64,000 nucleotides of DNA from Aldrovandia affinis (taxonomy: Eukaryota; Chordata; Actinopteri; Notacanthiformes; Halosauridae): assembly GCA_029706075.1 (NCBI GenBank), contig JAINUG010000054.1, forward strand, positions 4,687,074-4,751,073, read 5' to 3'. Position 1 is the first letter of the stretch. Each line of letters begins with the position of its first letter. Positions 10,391 through 20,150 of the stretch are shown piece after piece. A program made the translations under genes and the position numbers. The notes under the pieces are model-generated. The model had not been told where the DNA came from. It searched no databases and saw only the letters and a program-made list of their open reading frames with translations.

Positions 10391-11449
10391 CTTTACGAGA
10401 CTCAAGGCGCAGAATGTCGGCTGACTCTTTGATCCCTTCCTTCTGGGTGCGAAGGCTTTTTTTCCACAATCCCGTGGAGAGATTTCCAGAGGGGCTTCAG
10501 TGAATTATTCTTCCAAATCCACCCTGACACAAAATACATCCCAAAATTCCCTCTCTAACAAAATAACCCCCCAACCCCCTCCAACATTAAGTAATCCAAC
10601 CATTGTTTGGGTAATTGCATTTTAGTCTTCAGAGAATTCCAAGCTTGTGAATGTCAACGCAATCGTTGCAGTGCATGATGGGGCATTGCATGTCCTCACT
10701 CTTGCAGTTGACCTCGCAACTCTACCTCTGTGATAAGCCAATGCTGTCTGAAAACACCAGTGCGGCTACCATCTACTAACTTAATATCAAAGAGCCTTGT
10801 ATCAACGTTAGAGGAACGTTGTGAGAACATCATGTGCTCATTGGGACAGATAAACAGTTTCACCTGTCACGTCACAGATGAAGAATCATCATACTGGTCA
10901 AGTGTAGGGCTGCTATGGCAACTGTACAGGATTGAAGGGGTTTGCACTGGTTTGATAAGGCCCCCTGGCTCTTCCGTCTATTTTGTCCTTTCATTATGCT
11001 TAAAATGTAATTATGAATAAGACTACTCTAGTCTTTCTATATCTATGCAGAGTCAACATAGATTTGCGGTTTTAATACACCAGCGGAATCATGTTAGATT
11101 ATTCACTTGTATAGAATGAGATTATGAAAAAGACAGAACAATACAACCAGAGCCATATAACAACCATTTGTCCATAAAATTAATGCACCGAGCATTACAC
11201 ACTCAAGCCCCACAATTGACCTTCTACTAATCACAAGGCCAGAAGGAGTACATTATACCCAATTCATTTTGCAACGAGACTGTATTTTCAGATAGATTTA
11301 GGTGATTATGCCCATGGTTGGGACTTCATAACTTAACCAATCGTAAATCCCAGTACTATAGGCGAGGTATTGTTTTTTTTTTGTTCTGGTGAAAGGACCG
11401 CTTGTGGCATAGCATATGAGAATGTTTATTTCATTCATCTCTTATCCAG
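10391..11449. other. Non-coding DNA
   Basis: About 1 kb of mixed unique sequence with no recognised repeat and no supported exon. A T-run lies near 11370. Confidence 0.5.
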
Positions 11450-11691
11450 GTAATCCAACTGAGATTAAAGACGTCCATGCCATGCGAGGACTGGCCAGAA
11501 AAGCAGCAAAGAAATATGATCCGGATACAAAACCGACCCAGAATGACCAAACAAATACGATCATCGCGTTGCAATGGCAGCTCGTACTGTTACCGCTTGT
11601 ACTGTTTTTGAAGCGTATTTCAAGACCAGGCTGTGTAGCGTTTAAATGCTGTTCTCCAAGAATGACGAAGAGCAACCATCTGTTGCAGTGA
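11450..11691 (+). other. Candidate exon of unknown gene
   Basis: A pyrimidine-rich acceptor (CTCTTATCCAG) is followed by a frame open for about 80 codons to a stop at 11689-11691. The first part reads as soluble, charged sequence (EIKDVHAMRGLARK, then AAKKYDPDTK), and the later part looks less protein-like. A good donor (AAAG|GTAAGA) lies at about 11732, beyond the stop. I do not recognise the product. It could be a terminal exon, a non-coding exon or chance. Confidence 0.2.
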
Positions 11692-11699
11692 AGTTAATG

Positions 11700-14476
11700 G
11701 CATGGAGAGAGAGAGAGAGAGCAGAATGCAAAGGTAAGAAGAGAGCTTTCCCAAAACAGCCTTATGGATATAACTATGTATATAAACATACCATCAGGTC
11801 AGCCTAGGGTTAGTTAATGATGTCCAAACCACCTTTTGGTACAGATAAGGGCAATTTAGAGACTTTGAATCTTAAATCTGTCAAACGTAGAGCTCCGTAG
11901 CAAGCTAAACTAGCTGTTCTAGATTTGAAATCAGTGCTGCGATACACTATGGATGACCTAAGCATTCGACGCACTTCTACAAACCCCTATGATCTTCCCG
12001 GAACCCCCCAGAAAATGATTTGCACAACTAAGTGTGTGATTTAAAGATCGCAGAGGTTTTCCTTCCATCATTCGTCACCTGTGAGGCACTGGCGTGATGT
12101 AGACAGGCCAGGAGAGATGGAAATGCTGGTCTCCACGTTGGTTTTTAAACACACCTCCAGCACTGGTTTGTTTAAAAGCTCCAGGCGCCTGAAATGCAGC
12201 CAAGCCACACATTTTCCTGTCTGTCATCAGGAATTTATATATTTTTAAAAATCGAGTAATATCAGAAACCTATCAAAATGTGACTAAAAGTATCTGAACG
12301 GGTGGACAGTGGGCAACCACTGTTCAAATGTACTTTGTGATCAAAGAAAGAAAAATGCATTTAAGGTATTAATGATACTTTCAGTTAGTGTGTAGTTTCT
12401 TCACTCTAAGCTAAAGAGCAACACAACCTGGTGAAATGTAGGAGGGAGATCCCTGTCGATCTGTGTGGCTTTTGAAGCCACCAAGGAGAGGCCAGGCATC
12501 ATGCCAACCTGCTATTGCCCGTTCAACATGGAAGGCATGAGAACCTGGAAACACACCACAGTTCTGGCACGACCGCAAGAAACACAAGACAACTCAAGAC
12601 ACTTGTTGTTATATAGAATGCACACTAGATGGCGCCAGAGGCTAAACTGTCAAGGGAGGAGGCAAAGCCTGCAAACGGTCTGTTCTTACTTTATCTTCTT
12701 GCAAATCCTGTCCAATTTGTTTTTTTTAAAGTGGAAACTTAGAAGTGGAATCATTTTATTGGTTTTTTTTGTGCATGTGCGTTTTTGTCTCCATTTAAAG
12801 TGAAACAGTATCTAAGGCTCCACTCTTGAATTATGCTCGTGCTGTCAGAAAAGCCGTGCAGAGGCTGTGGAATGTTGTTATTTAACACGAGCCATTACGC
12901 CTGTGTGCTTGCTGGAGGAATCGTTTCCCAGCCTATGCCACGGAAGTGGAAGATGATAAACCAATACTTTGGTCCACAGACAATGTTAAGATGAAGGTTG
13001 TAATGGTCCTTTGTTCTGGAAGAATCTGTCTTAACTTGACAGTCAACTAATATATCATCCTACTATCCTAGGTACTTAAACTTTGTTCTATACTTAGAGA
13101 AAATACAATGTACAATAATATGAAAAAAATACAGGCATCCAGCTCCTTCCCTTTTCCTACAGTGCCAAACCAGTGACCTGCTGCCTGTATCTCTGCCTGG
13201 GGCGTCCTGCTCCAGTCATGCAAAAGAGAACTTCACAATAGCACAACGTGGGTGTTACCCATCTGAGGTTGATGTTCCAGGCCTTTCTCCAAATCGATGC
13301 TTTCAATGCCTCCATTGTTTCGCCGCTCAAAAAGGGCTGATTCTCTGAGCCGGCAAGAGACCGTTGGACCCCTTTATTGTGAAATGGCCCTTCGATACTA
13401 ATTATCGAGGAATATTTTCAGGGTGGCGTCTCGCTGCAGGAAATGGACGAAGGGGGTTGGGGAGCCGGTTCGTGTGTGTGCGGAGTGTGGAGAAGCGGTG
13501 GCGCAAGACGCCGTTAGCACAATCGCCAAGTCATCGTTAGCGACGTTATCGTTAGCGTTAGCATTAGCCGTCGGCGTGCGACAACATGCTTCTCCGCAGA
13601 TGCCACGCCTGACCTGACCCCAGTTGGCACGGTGATAGCCAAGAGGCCAGAGGAGCGGAGGAACACCGGAGGAAGTGAGGAGACGACTCGAGCAGCTGCA
13701 AGAATACCCGGCCACCCACATGCTCCTTGAGCGGGCCTACCTCCACTTCCCCAGAGTCAGAGGCAGAGAGGAATATGATTTCATTACTATAAAAGCCAAT
13801 AGCCAGCAGACAATTGGACAGACACAGCATTGGGTTTTTAGCAATGAGGCATGGCTAGGAAGCATCCAGTAATTCTCCACCTACATGACTTTGGTTTGAC
13901 AAATACTCAGTTTACCAATGGGCGCTAAAGCAATTTTCTACAACATCTCTGATGGGGTATATTGCTGTTCACAAGGGCCACTACGCACATTATCAAACAG
14001 AGACATGACGAAGCCCATGTTACAGGTTGTTCGAGCAGCATTGCAGCAGCCCCAATTCACACGGATGTGCAACGATTCAGCACCATCAACTTTACTGTCA
14101 GTTAGTGTTAGTTAGCATCGGCCAGAAAAAAGTGGTCAAGAGACAGTGCCCTGTGCCTTGGTAAATGAAAAGTGGCTTTCTCTGCAAAACTGTTTTGTTT
14201 CGCCTCAAAAAATCACACTCAATGCTTTGACAGCCTCTGGGAATCTGGGATACATTACTGCCTCGTATCAGCTCTGTTTGTTTTGCGCTGATGTCATCTT
14301 GCAATATTGAGCGTCTGTGATTGTGCGGAGCTGGCTCTGTGGTATCTGCAGTGTGTGTGTGCGTCAGTGTGTGTGTGTATGTGTGCATGCGTGCGTGTGC
14401 TTGTGCATGCCTTTCAGTCACTCGAGCAAAAGTTGACCATGCCTCCCTAGACTAGGCCACGCCTCCTCCGTCCTCA
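11700..14476. other. Long non-coding stretch
   Basis: About 2.8 kb with a short GA run at 11705-11722, a CpG-richer patch at about 13420-13600 with repeats of the word GTTAGC, and a small GT-rich patch near 14349-14402. No supported gene was found. Confidence 0.5.
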
Positions 14477-14571
14477 GCTACATCATCTCCATCTGCCCTC
14501 GGCTCACAGGCGTGGTCAAGGAAGTGGAACGTTGGATCGAAACTGACGACCCCTCAGCTCCTCCTGCAGGT
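14477..14571 (+). other. Candidate exon of unknown gene
   Basis: It is bordered by a CCTCAG acceptor (an alternative acceptor CTCACAG would start it at 14510) and ends at GCAGGT followed by a perfect donor GTAAGT at 14572. One frame is open throughout and reads as protein-like sequence (TGVVKEVERWIETDD). I cannot name a family. It lies about 6 kb downstream of gngt2 on the same strand. Confidence 0.3.
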
Positions 14572-14822
14572 GTAAGTGAGAACTGCACTGCTTTATTTTT
14601 TTAATGGAATCTCCAGGTGCACACATGGCTCACATTGGAGAAATGTGCCATCCAACTGAAATCCATTACAGAAAGAATGTGACAGGAAAAATACTGTCTG
14701 TATTTTTTTGCACAATATTTGGACAGTAGACCTCAGCATATAATTAATATTGCTAATATTCCTTTCTTTAAAAATGGCATGGCTTTATATGTGATTTGTT
14801 GTTTTTAGTGTTTATTTACTGC

Positions 14823-14859
<37 letters not shown>

Positions 14860-15409
14860 ATTACTAATGTCATATTAGTAAGACAGTACAAGATTGATAT
14901 TAGCACTTCTAAGTATTGATATTAGCACTTCTATTTTATAGTAATAGACATGGGGCATGCCTTATAACTGAGGTACAGTAGATGGGAGACACAAATGTTT
15001 GGAATATATGCAATGCAAAGTTACATCAATTTTGCCTGACAATATTTCTGCATGTAATATTTGTTAACAGCTAGGTTGGGCATTCAGCTCCCCGAAAATT
15101 GGATAGAAATTGAAAATGTAAACCATACAGTGAAAACAATGAAAATCTTATAATACTCAACTCCTATAAAAAAGGGGCTAATCTCTGCAGTCACGCCTGG
15201 GCAGGTGAGGATGCAGTATTTTAAGCCTTTACTCTGCAGTCACCACCCCGGGGGAATCCTGCTGAATTCTGGGAAACAGAATCAGTAAGCCTTGTGCAGT
15301 GCATTCTGGGTGATAAAGTTGAAAATCCGAGTCTAGGGCAGTCGTATGTTATGAAGGGGCAATTGTTAGGAGACTATTTTTTACCATGCTACACCTGCAT
15401 TAGTTTCCA
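14572..15409. other. AT-rich non-coding DNA with an ATT microsatellite
   Basis: It includes a (TTA)n run of about 12 units at 14823-14859 and a short direct duplication around 14893-14933 (GATATTAGCACTTCT twice). Nothing else is recognised. Confidence 0.55.
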
Positions 15410-15426
15410 CTAGGCGATTGTTTTTT

Positions 15427-15753
15427 CAGTTTTTTTATTTGTTTTATTTGTTTTTTTATAGATTCTCCCTCCCCCACAAACTCACCGCCCGTCACTAAGG
15501 GGCAAGCTAATTCTCCGAGACCGGTGGCGATGATCCGCCACCTCTGAGACAGAACTCGCCCATCCACTTTCTAGAGACACCCTTTGCACTTCTCGACAAG
15601 TTCGTGCCAGCTCCCCCTTCCCCTCCCCCTGGGGTGGACAGCCAATCGCCGCCCCGATCAGGGCTCTCAGCCAGTCGGGTTTTGAACCACGGCTGCAATA
15701 GGCAACTTGCATTCCCAAGCGAATGCTTAGACCGTTGCGCTATCCGAGGCCCT
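15427..15753 (-). mobile_element. tRNA-derived SINE with long target duplication
   Basis: A T-rich left end (A-rich tail on the minus strand) and a tRNA-like head at the right. On the minus strand the A box TAGCGCAACGG (15732-15742) and the B box GGTTCAAAACC (15678-15688) both fit the consensus exactly. It is flanked by a perfect 17-bp duplication: CTAGGCGATTGTTTTTT at 15410-15426 and 15754-15770. That is typical of LINE-driven retroposition with an A-rich tail. This is a different family from 4418-4646; a shortened relative may lie at 38291-38610. Confidence 0.9.
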
Positions 15754-15770
15754 CTAGGCGATTGTTTTTT

Positions 15771-16099
15771 TCATTTGTATCCACTTGTTTTGAGTTGGAT
15801 TTTCGGGTCTCAACTGTGCTTCCAATGTGATTTAGGGTTGAGCGGGCCATGGTGAATTTAATCTGTTATTCTTTCTCCGGGTTGCCTGAGGATAGTTTCA
15901 GACCTCTTACTGAAGATCAAAAGCAACTCCACTATCTCCATGCACCCCACTTTGTTTCCGTTGAACCCTATGTAAAAATCCCATGTAACAAAGGGTGTGT
16001 AAGGATGTTTTGGCCAATATTCATCCAAATGTCACTGCTCTGCTTAATTGCTATGTTTGAAGAAGGGGGAAAAAAAGCTTTAATCAAAGGCATTTTTTA
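15771..16099. other. Non-coding spacer
   Basis: About 330 bp. An 83-codon frame at 15849-16100 has no splice or homology support. I see no repeat. Confidence 0.45.
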
Positions 16100-16107
16100 A
16101 TTTACTG

Positions 16108-16765
16108 TAGGGGTGTCCAACCTTGGGCCAGCGTGGGCCTTTTGCTCCTGCCCAGTACTACAACACAGATTCCACTAATGAAGGAATCATTCTTCTTCAA
16201 TCAAGACATTGATAGACATCAGATATAGAAGCTCTTGGAAAAGTCCAAAGAAGGGCAACTAAACTGATACCTGGTATGAAAGGTAAAAGTTATGATGATA
16301 GACTTAAGGCACTCAATCTATTTAAACTTAGCAAACGGAGACTTAGGGGGGATTTGATTGAGGTTTTTAAATTCCTAAAAGGGATTAATAAAGTAAAATA
16401 CCAAAAATGTTTTAAGATAAGTGGGATCAGCAGAACAGGTGGAAATGAGTTAAAGGCAAATTCCGCACAGATATTAGGAAGTTTTTCTTTACACAGAGAG
16501 TTGTCAATGCCTGGAACAGCTTGCCAGGTCGGGTAGTAGAGGCAGAAACGCTTGGGCTATTCAAGTCCAGGCTAGATGTACGTAGTACTAGATACTCTTT
16601 AGATTAGGACATGATGAGCCTAGATGGGCCGAATGGCCCGTTCTCATCATTATGCATTCTTATGTTCTTATGTTCTTATTAGTTGAATCAGGTGTCTTAG
16701 TGCTGAGCTAGAACAAAAGCCTTCACCTACACCGGCCCTTCTCGGATAAGATCGGACACCCGCCG
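16108..16765. mobile_element. hAT-type MITE interrupted by a LINE
   Basis: The outer ends TAGGGGTGTCCAACC and (inverted) ATCGGACACCC match the termini of the intact copy at 63121-63303. A perfect 8-bp duplication ATTTACTG flanks it (16100-16107 and 16766-16773). The MITE is only about 200 bp of its own sequence; the rest is a LINE 3' end inserted near its middle. The insertion order is therefore MITE first, LINE later. Confidence 0.88.
16225..16679 (+). mobile_element. 5'-truncated LINE, reverse transcriptase C-terminus and 3' UTR
   Basis: Translation gives a stretch like the C-terminal region of CR1/L2-type non-LTR polyproteins: a KGKSYDDRLKALNL segment, then RRLRGDLIEVFKFL. The 3' end reads GATGGGCCGAATGGCCCGTT and finishes in TTCTTATG-type short repeats. 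Nearly all of the element upstream of this is missing, as usual for aborted target-primed insertion. A fragment of the same family lies at 23090-23250. The clade (CR1, L2 or related) is uncertain. Confidence 0.8.
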
Positions 16766-16773
16766 ATTTACTG

Positions 16774-17440
16774 TGAGCCCGCGTGTGCAATGATTGTGTG
16801 TGGTATGTCTCTGCTTAATATTGCTTTTCCAACAGCTCCAGGTGTTGGTATATAGAATGGGTTTGTCCATGCATATAGTAATATTGTATTATATAATATC
16901 ATATAATATCATATTATATATTTTATATAATTTTAGGACTTCCCTTGCTCTTCAAACCTCTGATGCCAAGTCGACGGTACAGCAGTGAGGACATTTTATT
17001 GGGAACTCCAAATTGAAAAGGAACATATGCTGTGCAAAACAGAGATGCTTCTCAGCAGACGATCTGTTGGGAAAATGGGAGGGTAGGGTCATTAAAGTTT
17101 CACGGCCGTAATGGAGACGCCTGGATTTAGCATCATGGTGTTTACGAGCGTCTCCAGTATCTCTTTTGTACCTTGCCCTCGGCCAATCACAGGTCGTGAA
17201 ATAAACAGGGAGTACCCTCAACTCTTACCCCTGGGTTCAATCAAAAATCGTCCTTAACTTCGACTTTATAAAAATATAAATCAAATAAATCCAAGTGTTT
17301 CTCTGAAGGCAAGATTTCACTGCTTTTGGTCAAAACTAGTTGTGAAGGGAAAACGTAAAACATAAGTTGAGGACATGTTAAGGAGAAACGCTGTTTGAAT
17401 CCAAATGTCGATTGAATGTAAGGAGTTAGACCTGAATCCG
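16774..17440. other. Non-coding DNA with an AT palindrome run
   Basis: It includes a strongly AT-rich, self-complementary run at about 16877-16935 (repeats of ATATAATATC). The part from about 17222 to 17412 begins GGTTCAATCAAAAATCG and ends TTTGAATCCAAATG; it may be a very worn copy of the GGCCTGGATTC palindromic MITE family. Confidence 0.4.
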
Positions 17441-17480
17441 GGGGCCTGTCTCATGTTTTGTAGCCACTGGTACATATACG

Positions 17481-17745
17481 CAGAGGCGTAGCGTGCAGTC
17501 TCCAATCGGTGCGGGCGCACTGGGCGCAAAATTCCGAGGGGCGCAAAATTTCAGAAGACGAAAAAAACCACAGTTAGGGCAGCGGTCTCCAACCTTTTTT
17601 GCACCACGGACCGGTTTCATGCACCGGGTGTAAAATTCCGAGGGGCGCGAAAATGGTCTTGCATGAAACCGGTCCGTGGTGCTAAAAAGGTTGGGCACCG
17701 TTACGTGCCTCGCCCCGGGTGCTGGCAACCCACTCTACGCCACTG
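17481..17745. mobile_element. hAT-type MITE nested inside the outer element
   Basis: The left end CAGAGGCGTAGCGTG and right end CACTCTACGCCACTG are inverted relatives. An 8-bp duplication flanks it with one mismatch: CATATACG (17473-17480) and CATATATG (17746-17753). The size and duplication fit hAT. It is split by the element at 17580-17703. Confidence 0.8.
17580..17703. mobile_element. Innermost palindromic MITE
   Basis: Long inverted arms: CAGCGGTCTCCAACC with CACCACGGACCGGTTTCATG at the left, and the inverse CATGAAACCGGTCCGTGGTG with GGTTGGGCACCG at the right. This recalls a widespread fish hAT MITE. Its loop contains AAAATTCCGAGGGGCGCG, almost identical to host-MITE sequence at about 17527-17545, so a local duplication or conversion occurred. 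No clear target duplication was found. Confidence 0.75.
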
Positions 17746-18240
17746 CATATATGTATTCCGTTGGTGAAGCAAGAACCTGAGCAAACATACAGTTTATATA
17801 GTTGTATGTATATAGTTATCAATAATGAATAAAATGTACTGTTGCATATTAAGTGAGGTGTAATTTTCTCATATGATTCCCGAGTGATTGATGCAATAGA
17901 TTGCACTCACATTCCCATCACCTGCAGCCCTGGGTGAGCCACAGTCCTGAGACCGAAAACCCAGGGTTAAGCACAAAGTTCGCTCGCTAACCCACCAATC
18001 CTGCTTTGTGAAACAAGGCACTGGATCTGTTCATGTTGCATGCGATTGGCTGTGTTACAAACGCCGCCCCTTTCTTGTGCACGCGCTCATAGCTCGATCG
18101 GAAACACCAGGGTTGACAATGCGAGTTGATAACCACTGTCATGATACGGATTAGCCACAATTGCCTTTGTTAGGCTTTGTGTAGCCAGCTAACGCAAAGA
18201 TACCCTGACTATGTTGAACTTCCTTCATGAGACAGGCCCC

Positions 18241-19616
18241 AGGCCAATGTGTTGTTTCAGTGGTATTGTTGTCAAAGTGACACGCACATGTGGTCGGTTA
18301 CCCGTCTCAGGCTCTGCCCCCTGCGGGTCTTGGGGGTGGCGGTCTGCTTGATCTGTGCCGAACGCGGTTCCTGAGGGGAGAGACGGAGGCTGGGCGTCCG
18401 TGGCGGCGTTTGGGTTACAGACCTGCACACCCCTCTTGCAGACGCTGTTTGCTTTTCCACTAGAGCCAACACGTCCGCACGCCCGCTGCGAAATCCCCCG
18501 ACCCCCTTCAGCCAAATATCCACAGATAACTCTTGCCCTGAAACTCAAACACCAAAGAACAGAGAGCCGTTTATCAAGTTAACGACCCTGTCGTGGACAC
18601 GCTTTAACTAACTGATTAAATAGATCGCATTGCCCGAGCGCTATTGACAAGCGACTGCCGCGTTTGTTTACGTGGGCGCTCTGTCACTACAGAAATAAGA
18701 CCAGCAGCTTTGCGTGTTTAGGTTATGGTTATTTAAAGAGACACGGCCATCGAAAAATGCATCAATACGTTGGCTTAGTTTTGGATGTCTCTTGATCAGT
18801 AGTGCATCCCTGAAATCATCAATGTGCCAAATTATCTGTGGTTGATTACCAAAAAAAAGAACAGATATATAAAAATACAAAATGCAGGCCTTTGTTACCA
18901 GTCTAGACCTACAATCTGTGATGAATCACGAGCAATAGTCACAGAGGGGGCAGGTTTGCCAGACATTTCAAACTTTTTGCTTGGCTTATTTTGATACGGT
19001 CCTTTCCCTGGCAACTCATATTGGAAACCCCCCAACCCCTGTCCTACCCAGTGTTAACAAACCCACGCACTTCACAACACGCGTTACTTTAAATCTCTCT
19101 ACTAAGAAACATGAAATCGCACATCCACGTCTCACGGAAGTAAAACACGCCATTCGGGAGGAAAGAGCGTAAATGCAATGATGCGGAAAGCTAAACATTC
19201 CTTCACGTGTTTTCCTTTTTTTTTTTGGTATGGGGAACGGTGGGTTTGGACAAAATTAGTCAGCCACAGCCTCAGTCTGCCATGGCAGGCTGTCTGAGGA
19301 AGCGCACGAGACAGTCGACCTCATTTGTAATGGGAGCTCTCCACTTGTGCTGTCATTTGTTTACATCCATGCCATCGGGAAAATGTCGGGAGAGCCAAAC
19401 ACCAGTGGAATGCATAAATAGAGCAATAGCCACCCTGAATCCTGAAGCGCCCATGGCTCCTAAACTAGAGGTAAAGTGGTGTCATGCTCCTGACGTGTTT
19501 AATACATGTGAAAGACCCGTGTCAAATGCAGGATCAAAGTCATGTGATCCCCGAGCATCAGTGCCCAAAAAAGGGGATTGTGTTCTCCACTAATGCCTCG
19601 ATAGCATGTTACCATG
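18241..19616. other. Non-coding DNA
   Basis: About 1.4 kb, with a CpG-richer patch at about 18290-18520. Overlapping frames on both strands there show no family resemblance. No recognised repeat was seen. Confidence 0.45.
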
Positions 19617-20150
19617 TACAGATCACTACCAAAATAAAGGAAACGCCAACATAAATTGTCTCCAGAGCGACTTACAGTTGACATTTCTTTACATACAATC
19701 CATTTATACAGCTGGATATTTTACTGAAGCAATTCAGGTTAAGTACCTTGCTCAAGGGTACAACGACAGTGTCCCACCTGGGGATTGAACCTGCAACCTT
19801 AACGTTACAAGCCCAGTTCCCTAACTATTATACCACACTGTCTTAAGTGGTGTTGGGCCACCACGAGCCAGCAGAACAGCTTCATTGCACCATGGCATAG
19901 AATTGTCTGGGACTCTATTGGAGGGGTGCAGGACCATTCTTCCACGAGAAATTCCATCATTTGGTGTTTTGTTGATGGTGGTAAAGCGCAGTCTTGGACG
20001 CCGCACCAGAATCTCCCATAAGTGTTCAATTGCGTTAAGATCTGGTATCTGAGACGGCCATGGCATATGGTTTACATCGTTTTCATGCCCATTCAGTGAC
20101 CACTCGTGCCCTGTGGATGGGGGCATTGTTATCCTGGAAGAAACCACTCA
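19617..20150 (-). mobile_element. Tc1/mariner-type remnant carrying a SINE
   Basis: The left end TACAGATCACTACCAAAATA matches the family ends at 3626 and 62328. On the minus strand the body encodes a transposase-like C-terminus ([18 protein letters not shown]), the hallmark around the last acidic residue region of Tc1/mariner DDE enzymes. A SINE (19662-19842) interrupts it near the left end. The distal end is lost after about 20150. Only a C-terminal remnant survives, so it is not mobile on its own. Confidence 0.82.
19662..19842 (-). mobile_element. tRNA-derived SINE nested in the Tc1-like element
   Basis: Reverse copy of the 4418-4646 family, beginning within the tail stem (CCAGAGCGACTTACAG), so the terminal TGTAA repeats are missing. 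The tRNA-like head is last (CTATTATACCACACTG). The 5-bp word TGTCT occurs at both junctions (19657-19661 and 19839-19843). Confidence 0.82.

Larger units (their letters stand above)
17441..18240. mobile_element. Outer DNA element with 15-bp perfect inverted ends
   Basis: The ends are exact inverse complements: GGGGCCTGTCTCATG at 17441-17455 and CATGAGACAGGCCCC at 18226-18240. The interior holds a hAT-type MITE (17481-17745), which itself holds another palindromic element (17580-17703). The remaining interior includes a CCAGGGTTAAGC...AATCCTGCTTTGTG stretch of a kind seen in fish MITEs. No target duplication was identified, so the superfamily is open. Confidence 0.65.

Noticed and set aside
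15849-16100. 83-codon frame as a possible exon
   Set aside because: No acceptor or donor borders, no family resemblance, and it ends beside a MITE.
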